Assembly: GCA_036841525.1 (NCBI GenBank)
Contig: DAITVZ010000029.1
Location: 1 to 54,533, forward strand
Source: JAAYEA01 sp012689325
GTDB lineage: Bacteria > Chloroflexota > Anaerolineae > JAAYEA01
DNA: 54,533 nt
Direction: 5' to 3'
The notes beneath the pieces were generated by a model. That model was not told where the DNA came from. It searched no databases and saw nothing but the letters and a program-made list of their open reading frames with translations. Of this stretch, positions 25,942 to 35,338 are shown one piece after another (the stretch's first letter is position 1; each line of letters begins with the position of its first letter). The position numbers were made by a program, and so were the translations under genes.

Positions 25942-28419
25942 ATGATGAAATTCGATCGTTTCACCGAGATGGCCCAGGAAGCGGCGGCGCGGGCCTATGA
26001 GATCATGCAGCGCTACTCGCACATGCAGCTCGATACCGAGCACATGCTGCTGGCGCTGCTGGAGCAGCCCGAGGGCGTGGTGCCGCAACTGCTGGAGCGG
26101 CTGGGCGGCGACGCCGAGCTGGCGAAGGAGCGTCTCGACGAGGCGCTCCGCGCCGCGCCCAAGGTCTACATGCCCAACCTGGGCCAGGTGGGCCAGGTGT
26201 ATATCACGCCGCGGATCAAGGCCGTCTTTGACCTGGCCAACGAGGAGGCCAACAAGCTCAAGGACGAATATGTCTCCACCGAGCATATCTTTATGGCCAT
26301 CGTGGGTTCGCGGGACGGCGCCGCCTCGCGCATCCTGAACGATTTCGGCGTGACCCGCGAGCGCGTGCTGGCCTCGCTGAAAGAGCTGCGCGGCGGGCAG
26401 CGCGTCACCAGCCCGCAGGCGGAGGGGCGCTACCGGACCCTGGAAAAGTATAGCCGCGACCTGACCAAAGAGGCCAGGGAGGGCAGGCTGGATCCGGTGA
26501 TCGGCCGCGACGCCGAGATCCTGCGCGTGATGCAGGTCCTTTCCCGGCGCACCAAGAACAACCCGGTGCTGATCGGCGAGGCGGGGGTGGGCAAGACGGC
26601 CATCGTCGAGGGCCTGGCGCTCAAGATCGAATCTGACGACGTTCCGGAGAATCTGCTGGGCAAGCACATCGTCTCGCTCAACCTGGGCAGCATGGTGGCC
26701 GGCACGCGTTTCCGGGGCGAGTTCGAGGAGCGGCTGCGCAACGCCCTGGAAGAGATCGAGAAGGCGCAGGGCGAGATCGTGCTCTTTATCGACGAGCTGC
26801 ACACCGTGGTGGGCGCCGGCGGGGCCCAGGGGGCCATCGACGCCTCCAACATGATGAAGCCTGCGCTGGCCCGCGGCGAGTTGCGCTGCATCGGCGCGAC
26901 GACGCTGGACGAGTACCGCAAGTATATCGAGCAAGATAGCGCGCTGGAGCGCCGTTTCTCGCCCATCTATGTGGACGAGCCCTCCATCGAGGAAACCATC
27001 GAGATGCTGGAGGGGCTGCGCGATCGCTACGAGGCCCACCACCAGGTGACCATCGAGCAGAACGCCCTGGTGGCGGCGGCCCGCCTCTCCGATCGCTACA
27101 TCAAGGATCGGCGGCTGCCGGACAAGGCGGTGGATTTGGTGGATGAGGCGGCGGCCAAGCTGCGCATCGCCATCTTTAGCCTGCCGGGCGAGCTAAAGGC
27201 CAAGAAGACCAAGCTGGAAAAGCTCGCCGCCGAGGAGGAGGCTGCCTGGGCGGCCCGCGACTATGAGCGCGCCGCCAACTATAAGAGCCAGCGGGCGCAG
27301 CTCGAGCTCGAGTTCGAACAGGCGCGGGAAACCTGGCAGCGCGAGAAGGGCCTGGATGAGGTGGTCAGCGATCGCGACATCATGGAGGTCGTGGCCAGTT
27401 GGACCGGCATCCCGCTGAGCAACATGCTCGAGAGCGAGTCGGCCAAGCTGCTGCAGATGGAGGAGCGGCTGCACGAGCGGATCATTGGCCAGGAGGAGGC
27501 GGTCTATGCCGTCTCGGACGCCATCCGCCGGGCGCGCTCGGGGCTCAAAGACCCCGGCCGCCCCATCGGCAGTTTCATCTTTTTGGGGCCGTCGGGTGTG
27601 GGCAAGACTGAGCTGGCCAAGGCGCTGGCCTGGTTCCTCTTTGACGATGAGGATGCCCTCTTGCGCATCGACATGAGCGAGTATCGCGAGCAGCACACCA
27701 CCTCTCGCCTCTTTGGCGCGCCCCCTGGCTATGTGGGCTATGAAGAGGGCGGCCAGCTTACCGAGGCGGTGCGCCGCCGGCCCTATCAGGTGATCCTCTT
27801 TGACGAGATCGAGAAGGCCCACCCGGACGTCTGGAACGCCCTGCTGCAAATCTTGGAGGATGGGCGGCTCACCGATGGGCAGGGACACGTGGTGGACTTT
27901 CGCAACACGGTGATCATCATGACCTCCAACGTGGGGACCGATTTCGCGCGCCGCGTCTCCAACCTGGGCTTTCAGGCGCGGGCGCGGGATGGCGCGGAGC
28001 CCGAGGCGTCGGTCTTTGACCTGGACGTGGATGAGACGCTGAAAAAGACCTTCCGCCCCGAGTTCCTGAACCGCATCGACGAGATCATTGTCTTTCGCCC
28101 GCTCAGCCGGGAGCAGGTGCAACGCATCGTTGACTTGCAGATGAAAGAGATCGGCAGCCGGCTGGCCGATCAGGGTCTCGACATCGAGCTGACCCCCGAG
28201 GCGCGAGAGTGGCTGGCCAATAAGGGCTATGACCCGCAGTTCGGCGCGCGGCCGCTGCGTCGCACCCTGCAGCGCGAGGTGGAAAGCGTCCTGGCGCGGC
28301 GGCTGTTGGCGGGCGACCTGCGCCCCGGCGCCACCATCACCATCGAGGTGGAGGGCGACCAACTCGCCTTTACGCAACCCGCCCGGTCCGACGCCGAGCT
28401 GGCGGAGAGCGTCGTATAG
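25942..28419 (+). CDS. clpC: ClpC-type unfoldase
   Basis: An 825-residue two-domain AAA+ unfoldase. It shares the N domain, NBD1 (G-E-A-G-V-G-K-T) and NBD2 (G-P-S-G-V-G-K-T) with the upstream ClpB. It differs in two diagnostic places. The middle domain is short and UVR-like (E-E-A-A-W-A-A-R-D-Y-E-R-A-A), and after NBD2 Walker B there is S-N-L-G-F-Q at about residue 675, the LGF loop with which ClpC docks on ClpP. So this copy should feed ClpP while the upstream copy disaggregates. It starts 16 bases after clpB, so both are likely one transcript. clpP is not in the window. Confidence 0.93.
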   Translation: MMKFDRFTEMAQEAAARAYEIMQRYSHMQLDTEHMLLALLEQPEGVVPQLLERLGGDAELAKERLDEALRAAPKVYMPNLGQVGQVYITPRIKAVFDLANEEANKLKDEYVSTEHIFMAIVGSRDGAASRILNDFGVTRERVLASLKELRGGQRVTSPQAEGRYRTLEKYSRDLTKEAREGRLDPVIGRDAEILRVMQVLSRRTKNNPVLIGEAGVGKTAIVEGLALKIESDDVPENLLGKHIVSLNLGSMVAGTRFRGEFEERLRNALEEIEKAQGEIVLFIDELHTVVGAGGAQGAIDASNMMKPALARGELRCIGATTLDEYRKYIEQDSALERRFSPIYVDEPSIEETIEMLEGLRDRYEAHHQVTIEQNALVAAARLSDRYIKDRRLPDKAVDLVDEAAAKLRIAIFSLPGELKAKKTKLEKLAAEEEAAWAARDYERAANYKSQRAQLELEFEQARETWQREKGLDEVVSDRDIMEVVASWTGIPLSNMLESESAKLLQMEERLHERIIGQEEAVYAVSDAIRRARSGLKDPGRPIGSFIFLGPSGVGKTELAKALAWFLFDDEDALLRIDMSEYREQHTTSRLFGAPPGYVGYEEGGQLTEAVRRRPYQVILFDEIEKAHPDVWNALLQILEDGRLTDGQGHVVDFRNTVIIMTSNVGTDFARRVSNLGFQARARDGAEPEASVFDLDVDETLKKTFRPEFLNRIDEIIVFRPLSREQVQRIVDLQMKEIGSRLADQGLDIELTPEAREWLANKGYDPQFGARPLRRTLQREVESVLARRLLAGDLRPGATITIEVEGDQLAFTQPARSDAELAESVV

Positions 28420-28442
28420 CCCTCTCCTTGCGCCAACAGACG

Positions 28443-28472
28443 AAAAGCCCGGCCATGCGGCCGGGCTTTTTT
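28443..28472. terminator. Bidirectional terminator after clpC
   Basis: AGCCCGGCC / GGCCGGGCT arms with a 4-base loop, preceded by AAAA and followed by TTTTT, so it can end both clpBC and the convergent oxidoreductase gene. Confidence 0.9.
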
Positions 28473-28491
28473 GCGTGTGGCGGGACGAAAG

Positions 28492-29640
28492 CTACTTGGT
28501 GTGGCTGGGGTCGGTGACGCGCTTGACGGGGCCGCTGATCTTTTTCTCCTGGGACTCGGCCTGCTTGCGCGCGATAAAGGCGTTGAACGCCCGGGTGCTC
28601 ACGGGCACGTCCACCCACCGGTTGCCTCGGTCGGCGGAGAGCATGATGGCGTCGGCTAGTTGCAGGCCGTTGATGCAATCATGGCCAGGGGTCAGCAGCG
28701 GCTCGCCGTACATGATATGGCGGGCGACGTTGCGCACGATGGCGGCATGGCCGGACTCGCGTTGCTCGACCTCGACCTCGACCTCGCGGGCTTCGGGGCT
28801 GCCCCACATCTGGTCGGAGGAATCCGAGTAGGCGCGCACGCCCTGGGGCACTTCCCAGAAGCGGATGCGGTCCTTTTCCACTACCAGCTTGCCATACTCG
28901 CCACAGAGCTCGATGCGGCTGCTGGTGGGGGCCTCGTTGACGCTCTCGTGCAGGTAGCCGGTGGCGCCGTTCTTGTACTCGAGCAGCGCCGAGACCTCGT
29001 CCTCCACCTCGATGCGGTGCTGGCGGGTCATGGTGCGGCCCAGCACCCGGGAGGGCAGCCCGCCCAGCCAGGTAAAGAGGTCCAGCCAGTGCGGCGCCTG
29101 GTTCATGATCACACCGCCGCCCTCGCCCTTCCAGGTGGCGCGCCAGGTGGCGGAATCATAGTAAGCCTGGCTGCGGTACCAGCCCTCCACCAACAGCGTG
29201 CGGTAGAGCTCGCCCAGACGGCCCTGCTCGACAAGTTTGCGCGCGGCCTGGATGTGCGGGGTGCTGCGCTGGTTGAACATGACGGCCAGGGTCTGCCCGG
29301 TTTTGTTCGCCGTGTCGATCATCTTTTGGGCCTCGGAGACCTGGACGCCCATGGGCTTTTCGCTGATGACGTGCAGCCCAGCCTTCATGGCCTCGATGGC
29401 GATGGGGGGGTGGAAATAGTGCGGCGTGGCCACGATCACCGCGTCCACCAGGCCGCTATTGATCAGCTCGGTGGCGTTGGGAAAGCCGGGCACGTCGAAA
29501 GCATCGGTGGCCGTCTTGAGCGCGGTGGGGTCGATATCGGCCACGGCGGTGAGCCGGACCTCCTCGATCTTGGGCATGTTGCGGGCGTGCCCGGAGCCCA
29601 TGCCGCCCACGCCGATGATCCCGAAACGAACGATATCCAT
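28492..29640 (-). CDS. Gfo/Idh/MocA-family oxidoreductase
   Basis: A 382-residue NAD(P)-dependent sugar or inositol dehydrogenase. The Rossmann fold starts at once (F-G-I-I-G-V-G-G-M-G-S-G-H). S-E-K-P-M-G near residue 100 carries the catalytic Lys of the family, and N-Q-A-P-H-W-L-D-L near 180 carries the conserved His/Asp area. No signal peptide. The exact sugar substrate cannot be read from sequence. ATG at 29640 follows GGAGGAGG; an in-frame extension to 29763 runs through the promoter and is rejected. The promoter region carries two 12-bp direct repeats (29720-29763). Confidence 0.9.
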   Translation of the reverse strand: MDIVRFGIIGVGGMGSGHARNMPKIEEVRLTAVADIDPTALKTATDAFDVPGFPNATELINSGLVDAVIVATPHYFHPPIAIEAMKAGLHVISEKPMGVQVSEAQKMIDTANKTGQTLAVMFNQRSTPHIQAARKLVEQGRLGELYRTLLVEGWYRSQAYYDSATWRATWKGEGGGVIMNQAPHWLDLFTWLGGLPSRVLGRTMTRQHRIEVEDEVSALLEYKNGATGYLHESVNEAPTSSRIELCGEYGKLVVEKDRIRFWEVPQGVRAYSDSSDQMWGSPEAREVEVEVEQRESGHAAIVRNVARHIMYGEPLLTPGHDCINGLQLADAIMLSADRGNRWVDVPVSTRAFNAFIARKQAESQEKKISGPVKRVTDPSHTK

Positions 29641-29719
29641 CAAACTGCCTCCTCCATGTTTTTGTGAACCCGCGACAAAAGAGAGGCCGCAAGCTGTCGC
29701 GCCGGGGGCGAGGCAACGC

Positions 29720-29763
29720 GGCCGGAGATGCCTGTAGTATATTCCACTTGGCCGGAGATGCAA
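29720..29763 (-). promoter_or_regulatory. Promoter with paired direct-repeat operator
   Basis: GCATCTCCGGCC occurs twice on the minus strand (29750-29761 and 29720-29731), exactly 30 bases apart, about three helical turns. A promoter lies across them: TTGCAT (29758-29763) overlapping the first copy, a 16-base spacer and TATACT (29736-29741), with the second copy at the expected transcription start. This fits a repressor operator for the Gfo/Idh/MocA gene. Confidence 0.65.
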
Positions 29764-29767
29764 CCGC

Positions 29768-32185
29768 CTACTCGATTATCACCTTGAGCAGCGCGCGGGG
29801 CGCCAGCAAGGCGCCGCCCGAGGCGTCATAGACGCCCAGGCGCAGCGTGTAGGCGCCCGGCGCCAGGTCGCCGGGCAGAAACAGGAGATGGGGATCGCGC
29901 ATGATTTGCCCCTCGCCCCATTGGGAGACGGGCAGCCTACCATCTAGCGGGGGCGCGCGCCTCGCCAGGCGGACCTGGCCGGCGCGGTCCACTAGCTCCA
30001 GGAGCAGCTCCACATCCGGGGAGGGGCCCTGGGCCTGCCAGAACAGGACCAGGTGCAGCACGTCGCCGGCGCGGATCGGCAGGCCCGGCTCGTGCTCGTG
30101 TCCCAGCCGGGTCAGGTTATCGCCCAGCAGGGCGAGCGGCCCCGCTTGCCAGTCGAGCTGGCGTTGCAGGCCCAGCGCGGAGAGCGGCGGCGGCGCTGCG
30201 GGCGCGGTTACCGTCAGCGGCGACAGGATCAGGCGGTCGCCCGCAGCCTGCCCCGCTGCCTGGACGGGCAGTCGCTGGCCGCTATCGATGTCGTAGAGCC
30301 CCAGGGCGATGCGGTAGGTTCCCGGCGGCGTGGCGGGCAGGATGAGCACGCCGTGGTTATCGGCGATGCTTTCCCCCGACTGCCAGGTGGTGGTCAGCCG
30401 GACGCCCCCGCCCGGCTCGGCGTCCCGCTGGCCGACGATGTGGTCGGCCTCGTCCAGGACGTGGATAAAGACCTTGTAGCGCCTATCCAGCGGCGAGTGG
30501 GTTTCCCAGCGCAGCGCCAGTTGCAGGATGTCGCCCGAGGGGACCTCCGGCGTCAGCAGCGCATAGTCGCGCAAGGTGATCGGCCCGAATTGGGCGTCCA
30601 CCGGCTGCGGCGCGGCCGCCGCGCTGGATTGGGGCAGCGCATAGGTCACCAGGCGCACGTTGCCATACCAGTTATCCGTGGCCTTGTAGGCCTGCTGATC
30701 CAGCCAGCCTTCGATAAAGCGCGCGGGGTCGCTTTCGTCCGTGGCCCAGAGGATGGCATAGATGTGCTGGCGCCCCCGCGCCATCTCGCGGAGGTCGGCC
30801 TCGGTCTGCGCGGTGTCGATGGGGCGCTGTTTGGGCAGCGGCCAGATGGGGAGCTCGCCCTGGTAGTAATAGACAAAGGTCTCGTACTGGCCAGGGGCGT
30901 TGATCAGGATGGCGTCGTTGGGGGCGCCCACCGCCTCGATATAACGGGCGATGCCGCGGTAATCGTCGCGGGCATAGCGGGGATCGTGGTAATAGTTGCG
31001 CAGCGACCACCCCGAGATCGCCGAGATGAACAGCACCCCCGCGATGAGCCAGGCGGCGGCCAGGAGCTTGCCGGCCGTGCCGCGCCAGGGCTGGACCAGG
31101 GCGCGGCCCAGGAGCAGGGCATACCCCGGCGTCGCCAGCAGCAGAAACTTGGCGTTGTACATGGGGCGCTGGCGAGAGAGCAGGTACATCAGCGCCACCG
31201 GCATCAGGGCATAGAGCCAGGCCACGGCGGCGTTCCAGGCTTGGCTAGGCTCCCTTGTCTTGGTTAGCTGCCAGGCCGCGGCGGCCCAGCCGAGCGCGAG
31301 GATGACCCCAAATCCGGCAAGGGCCCAGGGGACCTCCTCCAGCGAGAGGCCGACATTGAAGGCGTAGGCTACCCGCGCCAGCAGCTCGCGCAGGCCGAAG
31401 GGCTCGCTCACGGCGGGCCAGTAGCGGAGCTGCCGCCAGACCACCGTCAGCCAGGGAGCGAAGGCGACCAGCACCGCCACCTGGGCGATGATCCAGGGGC
31501 GGAGCGCAGGCCAAGCGCGCCAAGGGTGCATTCCGTCCATCTGCGAGCGAGGGGCGCGCGCGTCAGCGAGCCAACGCAACACAAAAGCCGCGTTCTGCGC
31601 CACCACCAGGGTGAAGGCGAAATAGTGCGAATACATCATCAGGACGGTGACCAAGACATAGGCCGCGGCGGCCAGGAGCCCGCGCGCGCGGGGGCGTGGC
31701 GCGAACATGGCGTCGGTCCAGCGCGCAAAGAGCCAGAAGGACATCGCGCCCAACAGGGTGACCAGGATGTACATCCGCACTTCCTGGGAGTAATAGACCC
31801 CCAGCGGCGAGAGGGCGGCGCACAGGGCGGCTGCAGCCGCTTCCCGCGGGCCGAAGAGCCGCTGCCCCAGGGCATAGACCACGGGGACCACCAGCGCGCC
31901 CAGCAGGGCCGATAGGGCGCGTACCGCTATGGCCGAGTTGCCCCAGAGGGAGACCCACAGGTGCAAGAGGTAATAGTAGAAGGGCGGATGGATGTCGTGG
32001 GAGGCGTCGCGGGTGATGGCGGCCAGGCTGCGTCCGGCCAGGGCCACGCTGGTCCCCTCGTCGTTCCATAGGCTCTGCCCATCGAGGCGATAGAGGCGCA
32101 GCGCCAAGGCCAGCAGGCACAACGCCGCCGCGGCGCCGATGGCGGCCCAACGTGCCCGAGAGCCTGCCGAGGGATGCTCAGTCAT
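29768..32185 (-). CDS. Glycosyltransferase family 39 (ArnT/PMT-like) membrane protein
   Basis: An 805-residue GT-C glycosyltransferase that would transfer a sugar from a lipid-linked donor outside the membrane. After the first membrane helix comes L-W-N-D-E-G-T-S, holding the acidic pair typical of the first external loop, then H-P-P-F-Y-Y-Y. About ten to twelve membrane helices run to about residue 400. The C-terminal 400 residues are soluble beta-sandwich-like domains (repeated Y-x-L-R-L-G-V-Y-D-A endings), probably carbohydrate-binding. The acceptor is unknown. ATG at 32185 overlaps the last 8 bases of the upstream GH-like gene (ATGACTGA), indicating coupled translation and perhaps a shared substrate. 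Confidence 0.88.
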   Translation of the reverse strand: MTEHPSAGSRARWAAIGAAAALCLLALALRLYRLDGQSLWNDEGTSVALAGRSLAAITRDASHDIHPPFYYYLLHLWVSLWGNSAIAVRALSALLGALVVPVVYALGQRLFGPREAAAAALCAALSPLGVYYSQEVRMYILVTLLGAMSFWLFARWTDAMFAPRPRARGLLAAAAYVLVTVLMMYSHYFAFTLVVAQNAAFVLRWLADARAPRSQMDGMHPWRAWPALRPWIIAQVAVLVAFAPWLTVVWRQLRYWPAVSEPFGLRELLARVAYAFNVGLSLEEVPWALAGFGVILALGWAAAAWQLTKTREPSQAWNAAVAWLYALMPVALMYLLSRQRPMYNAKFLLLATPGYALLLGRALVQPWRGTAGKLLAAAWLIAGVLFISAISGWSLRNYYHDPRYARDDYRGIARYIEAVGAPNDAILINAPGQYETFVYYYQGELPIWPLPKQRPIDTAQTEADLREMARGRQHIYAILWATDESDPARFIEGWLDQQAYKATDNWYGNVRLVTYALPQSSAAAAPQPVDAQFGPITLRDYALLTPEVPSGDILQLALRWETHSPLDRRYKVFIHVLDEADHIVGQRDAEPGGGVRLTTTWQSGESIADNHGVLILPATPPGTYRIALGLYDIDSGQRLPVQAAGQAAGDRLILSPLTVTAPAAPPPLSALGLQRQLDWQAGPLALLGDNLTRLGHEHEPGLPIRAGDVLHLVLFWQAQGPSPDVELLLELVDRAGQVRLARRAPPLDGRLPVSQWGEGQIMRDPHLLFLPGDLAPGAYTLRLGVYDASGGALLAPRALLKVIIE

Positions 32186-33938
32186 GGCGGCTGCCGGCGC
32201 CGCTCCGGCGACGTCTCCCAAGCCAGGCCAGCCCGGCGAGGCCGACGACGGCGGCGCCGATGAGCGCGGCGCTCTGGCCGAGGACCCGCTGCCAGTAGCG
32301 GGCGGTGCGCCGCACGATCAATCCGTCGATGGCCACCGGCCCATCGCCCAGGCAGGCGAGCTCGACGGTGTGGGCGCCATCGCGCAGCCCCTGGGCCAGG
32401 GTGATGCGCTGCTGGTGCAGCGGCTGCGCGGCCTTCAGGCTAATCGTCGGCAGCGCGCGCCCGTCGAGGCGCACCGCGAGGCTGCCCGACTCGGGCCCCT
32501 GGCGCGTGACCAGCTCCAAGTCCGTGCCGCGAAAGGTAAAGGCGAGGGTGGCCTGTCCCTGCGCCTGGCGCAAGCGGCCCAAGACCGCCTGCGCGTCGTC
32601 AAGGTCGACCCACTCGCCGCCGTAGGAGAGCGCCCAGTGGTCCTCCTGATGGTAGCCGATGGGCACCATGGGGGCGCGGTTCGCGTAATCGCGCATGGCC
32701 TCATAGACCGGCAGGGGGGTGAAATCCGGCTCGACCATGCGGAAATAGTAGAAGGTCTGGCTTGTCTCCTGGTCCGTGGCCCGCTTGAAGAACCAAAAGT
32801 TCATCACGCCCATCCAGGGCCAGTCGCGCTGGGCCCGCTCGTACGCCTGCACGGCGTAGCGCGCCTGTTTTGGCTGGGTCACGCGGCCGAAATTGGCGGG
32901 CCCGGCAAAGTCCGTGGGCAGGGCATTCCAGCCGATCTCGGTGGCCCAGATGGGCTTGTCCGCGTCGCCATTGCGGACCATGATCTCGCGGATAAGCTGC
33001 GGCCGGGAGAAATTGGTGCGATCCTGGCTCAGGCGCTGGTCGCCTGGGCCGGTCCACAGGCCATAGGCCATGACGCCCATGATGTCGAAATATCCCTGGA
33101 CGCCAGCGTCGTACATCTGCTGCAAATAGATGGTGTCGTCCAGGTTGCGCGGGCCGGTCTCGGCGGTCTGGGCCAGCCCGGCGCTCAGGATCACGCAGTC
33201 GGGGTCGGCCTCCTTGGCGCGAGTGTAGGCGACCTTGAGCAGTTCGACGTAGGCCCGGGCGTCCACCGGCTGCTCGCCCCATTCGGGATAGATGTTGGGC
33301 TCGTTCCAGATCTGGTAGTAGCGGACGCGTCCCCGGTAGCGGGAGACGACGGCATGGACGTAATCGCCGAAATCCTCCAGGCGGTCCGGCGGCGCCAGGG
33401 TGCCGGCCTCGTCGCCCGCGGCGCGGGACCAGGCGGGCGGGTTATCCAGCCGGGCGATGATCCGCAGGCCATTTCGCTCGGCCAGGTCCACGATCCGGTC
33501 GTATTTGGCCCAGGCGCTCTGGTCCCATTTGTGGTCCCAATAGTCGCCCTTGCCCGAGATCTCGATATCCTCCCAGGGGAACTCTTGGCGGATCCAGCGG
33601 AACCCCGCCGCCGAGATCATCTGCATGGAGAGCTCGACCTTGGCCGGCTCGACCTCTTGCTCCAAAAAGGTGTTGATGCCAAAGGGGTTGAGGCCGGTGT
33701 GGGGCATGGGCGTGTAGGGCGCGGTCTCGGGGGCGCCATGCTGCAGGCGCAACCACAGCCAGGCGCCCACGCCCTTGATCTGCTCGCGGGGATCCTCCTC
33801 GCCCGTCCAGCTCGAGAGGAAGGGGGAGGCGATGCCCGAAAAGACCAAGAGAAGCGCCAGGGCGGCCACCACGACGCAGGCTGCCAGGGGCAGGAGCCAT
33901 TTTAGGGGGCGACGGGCGCCTGAGCGAGCTGGGTTCAC
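32178..33938 (-). CDS. Membrane-anchored glycoside-hydrolase-like protein (clan A)
   Basis: A 586-residue paralogue of the two GH-like proteins at 2885-7478. It starts at a GTG (33938) behind AAAGAGGG; a TTG at 33965 is in frame but lacks a Shine-Dalgarno. It has a basic N-terminus, a membrane segment (W-L-L-P-L-A-A-C-V-V-V-A-A-L-A-L), and a TIM barrel with Q-I-W-N-E-P-N (acid/base) and W-A-T-E-I-G-W (nucleophile). A beta-sandwich follows (about 440-550), then a second membrane segment near the C-terminus followed by R-R-R-R. Both termini are thus likely tethered, with the catalytic domain outside. It overlaps the GT39 gene and follows the DnaC-like gene by 29 bases. Substrate unknown. Confidence 0.85.
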   Translation of the reverse strand: MNPARSGARRPLKWLLPLAACVVVAALALLLVFSGIASPFLSSWTGEEDPREQIKGVGAWLWLRLQHGAPETAPYTPMPHTGLNPFGINTFLEQEVEPAKVELSMQMISAAGFRWIRQEFPWEDIEISGKGDYWDHKWDQSAWAKYDRIVDLAERNGLRIIARLDNPPAWSRAAGDEAGTLAPPDRLEDFGDYVHAVVSRYRGRVRYYQIWNEPNIYPEWGEQPVDARAYVELLKVAYTRAKEADPDCVILSAGLAQTAETGPRNLDDTIYLQQMYDAGVQGYFDIMGVMAYGLWTGPGDQRLSQDRTNFSRPQLIREIMVRNGDADKPIWATEIGWNALPTDFAGPANFGRVTQPKQARYAVQAYERAQRDWPWMGVMNFWFFKRATDQETSQTFYYFRMVEPDFTPLPVYEAMRDYANRAPMVPIGYHQEDHWALSYGGEWVDLDDAQAVLGRLRQAQGQATLAFTFRGTDLELVTRQGPESGSLAVRLDGRALPTISLKAAQPLHQQRITLAQGLRDGAHTVELACLGDGPVAIDGLIVRRTARYWQRVLGQSAALIGAAVVGLAGLAWLGRRRRSGAGSRHD

Positions 33939-33967
33939 GTTTGCCCTCTTTCCAGCGCCGTTCAACG

Positions 33968-35338
33968 TTAGCGGCTCTCGGGGCCAGCGGGACGCCTCCT
34001 GGCCGGGCGGCGGGGGGCGGAGGATTCCGCGCGCAGGCGGGCGCGGTGGTAGCTGGGCGCGATGATCGCCACGTGCAGGCAGAGACGCTGGTCCAGCATG
34101 CGCACAAAGAGACGAGGCGCTTGCTGCTCGAACTCGTCCAGGGTCATGCTCATGGTGATGATGGTGGGCAGCTTGGCGTTATAGCGATAGTTGAGCAACT
34201 GGAAGAGCTTTTCCTGCGCCCAGGCGGTCGAGCTTTGCGTGCCCAGGTCGTCGAGGATCAACAGGGGCGCGCGGCGAATCTCGTCGAAGCGTTTGTCGTA
34301 AGAGACGGTGCTATTGGGGTCAAAGGTGGCGCGGAGATGATCCAGCAGGTCGGGCGCGACGATGAACAGCGCGGGAAAGCCGCTCACCGCCCTATAGTTG
34401 GCCGCCGCGGCGGCCAGGTGGGTCTTGCCACAGCCATAACTGCCAGTGATGATCAGCCAGCCCTTGGGGGACTGGGCGTAATCCTGGACCATGGCGACGG
34501 CGTAGCGGAGGTTCTCGGCTTCGTTGGCGGTCAGCTCTTTCTCACGGAGCTCAAAGTTCTCGAAGGTCTTGTCCGAAAGGGCGTTCAGGCTGCTGATGTC
34601 CGATTGCACCTGCGCGCCCGCCCGATAGTCGTGCGCCAGGATGTGGCAGACCCGGCAGAACTCCTGGTCCATGAGGCGGGAGCGCACGCGCTGATCGATC
34701 TCTTCCAACTCGCGGTTGGTGGTGATGATGGTGGGCAGCTTGGCGTTATAGCGGTGGTTAAAGATCTGGAAGAGCTTTTCGCGCGCCCACGGGGTCAGGT
34801 TCTCCGTGCCCAGATCGTCGAGGATCAGGACGGGGGCGGTGCGCACGCTATCGAACCGCTCATCGTACGAGACCGGGCTATTGGGCCGGTAGGTGGTGCG
34901 CAGGTGGTCCAGCAGGTCGGGCACGACCACAAAGAGCACGCCGTAGCCTCGCTCCAGCAGGCGATTGGCGATGGCCGCCGCCAGGTGGGTCTTGCCGCAT
35001 CCATAGGCTCCCTTGAAGAGCAGCCAGCCCTTGGGCTCGTCGGCGAACTCGAGCGCGCGCTTGTAGGCGTGCTGCAGGTTGGCGCTGAGCATGGGGCTGA
35101 GGGCATAGCCCTCGGGCGTGAAGGTCTCGAAGGTCATGCGCGAAAGCAAGCCGAGGTTGCTCAGCTCGCGCAGATTGGCCATGCGTTTCGCCTGCAGGTC
35201 GCTGACCTTGCAGCGACAGGGGATGGCGCGCCCAAAGTCGGGATGCCCGACCGGGACGTCCCGGCGCACATAGCCCGTGCCCCCGCAGATGGGGCATGGC
35301 GGCTCACTCGCCGGGGCGTCGCTTGTAAAGATCCGCAT
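33968..35338 (-). CDS. DnaC/DnaI-like helicase-loader protein with two tandem AAA+ modules
   Basis: A 456-residue protein. An N-terminal zinc-binding segment (C-P-I-C near residue 15, C-R-C near 41) resembles DnaC/DnaI proteins. Two homologous AAA+ modules follow. Module 1 (about 100-240) has G-C-G-K-T-H-L at 113, L-I-L-D-D-L-G-T at 171, T-T-N sensor 1 and S-R-L-M-D. Module 2 (about 290-430) has G-C-G-K-T-H-L at 302 and L-I-L-D-D-L-G-T at 360, but reads T-M-S where module 1 has T-T-N. Known DnaC/DnaI loaders have one AAA+ domain. The gene follows dnaB and a DnaD-like gene, overlapping the latter by 35 bases, so it probably loads DnaB. The ATG at 35338 follows GAGGGC. Confidence 0.88.
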   Translation of the reverse strand: MRIFTSDAPASEPPCPICGGTGYVRRDVPVGHPDFGRAIPCRCKVSDLQAKRMANLRELSNLGLLSRMTFETFTPEGYALSPMLSANLQHAYKRALEFADEPKGWLLFKGAYGCGKTHLAAAIANRLLERGYGVLFVVVPDLLDHLRTTYRPNSPVSYDERFDSVRTAPVLILDDLGTENLTPWAREKLFQIFNHRYNAKLPTIITTNRELEEIDQRVRSRLMDQEFCRVCHILAHDYRAGAQVQSDISSLNALSDKTFENFELREKELTANEAENLRYAVAMVQDYAQSPKGWLIITGSYGCGKTHLAAAAANYRAVSGFPALFIVAPDLLDHLRATFDPNSTVSYDKRFDEIRRAPLLILDDLGTQSSTAWAQEKLFQLLNYRYNAKLPTIITMSMTLDEFEQQAPRLFVRMLDQRLCLHVAIIAPSYHRARLRAESSAPRRPARRRPAGPESR

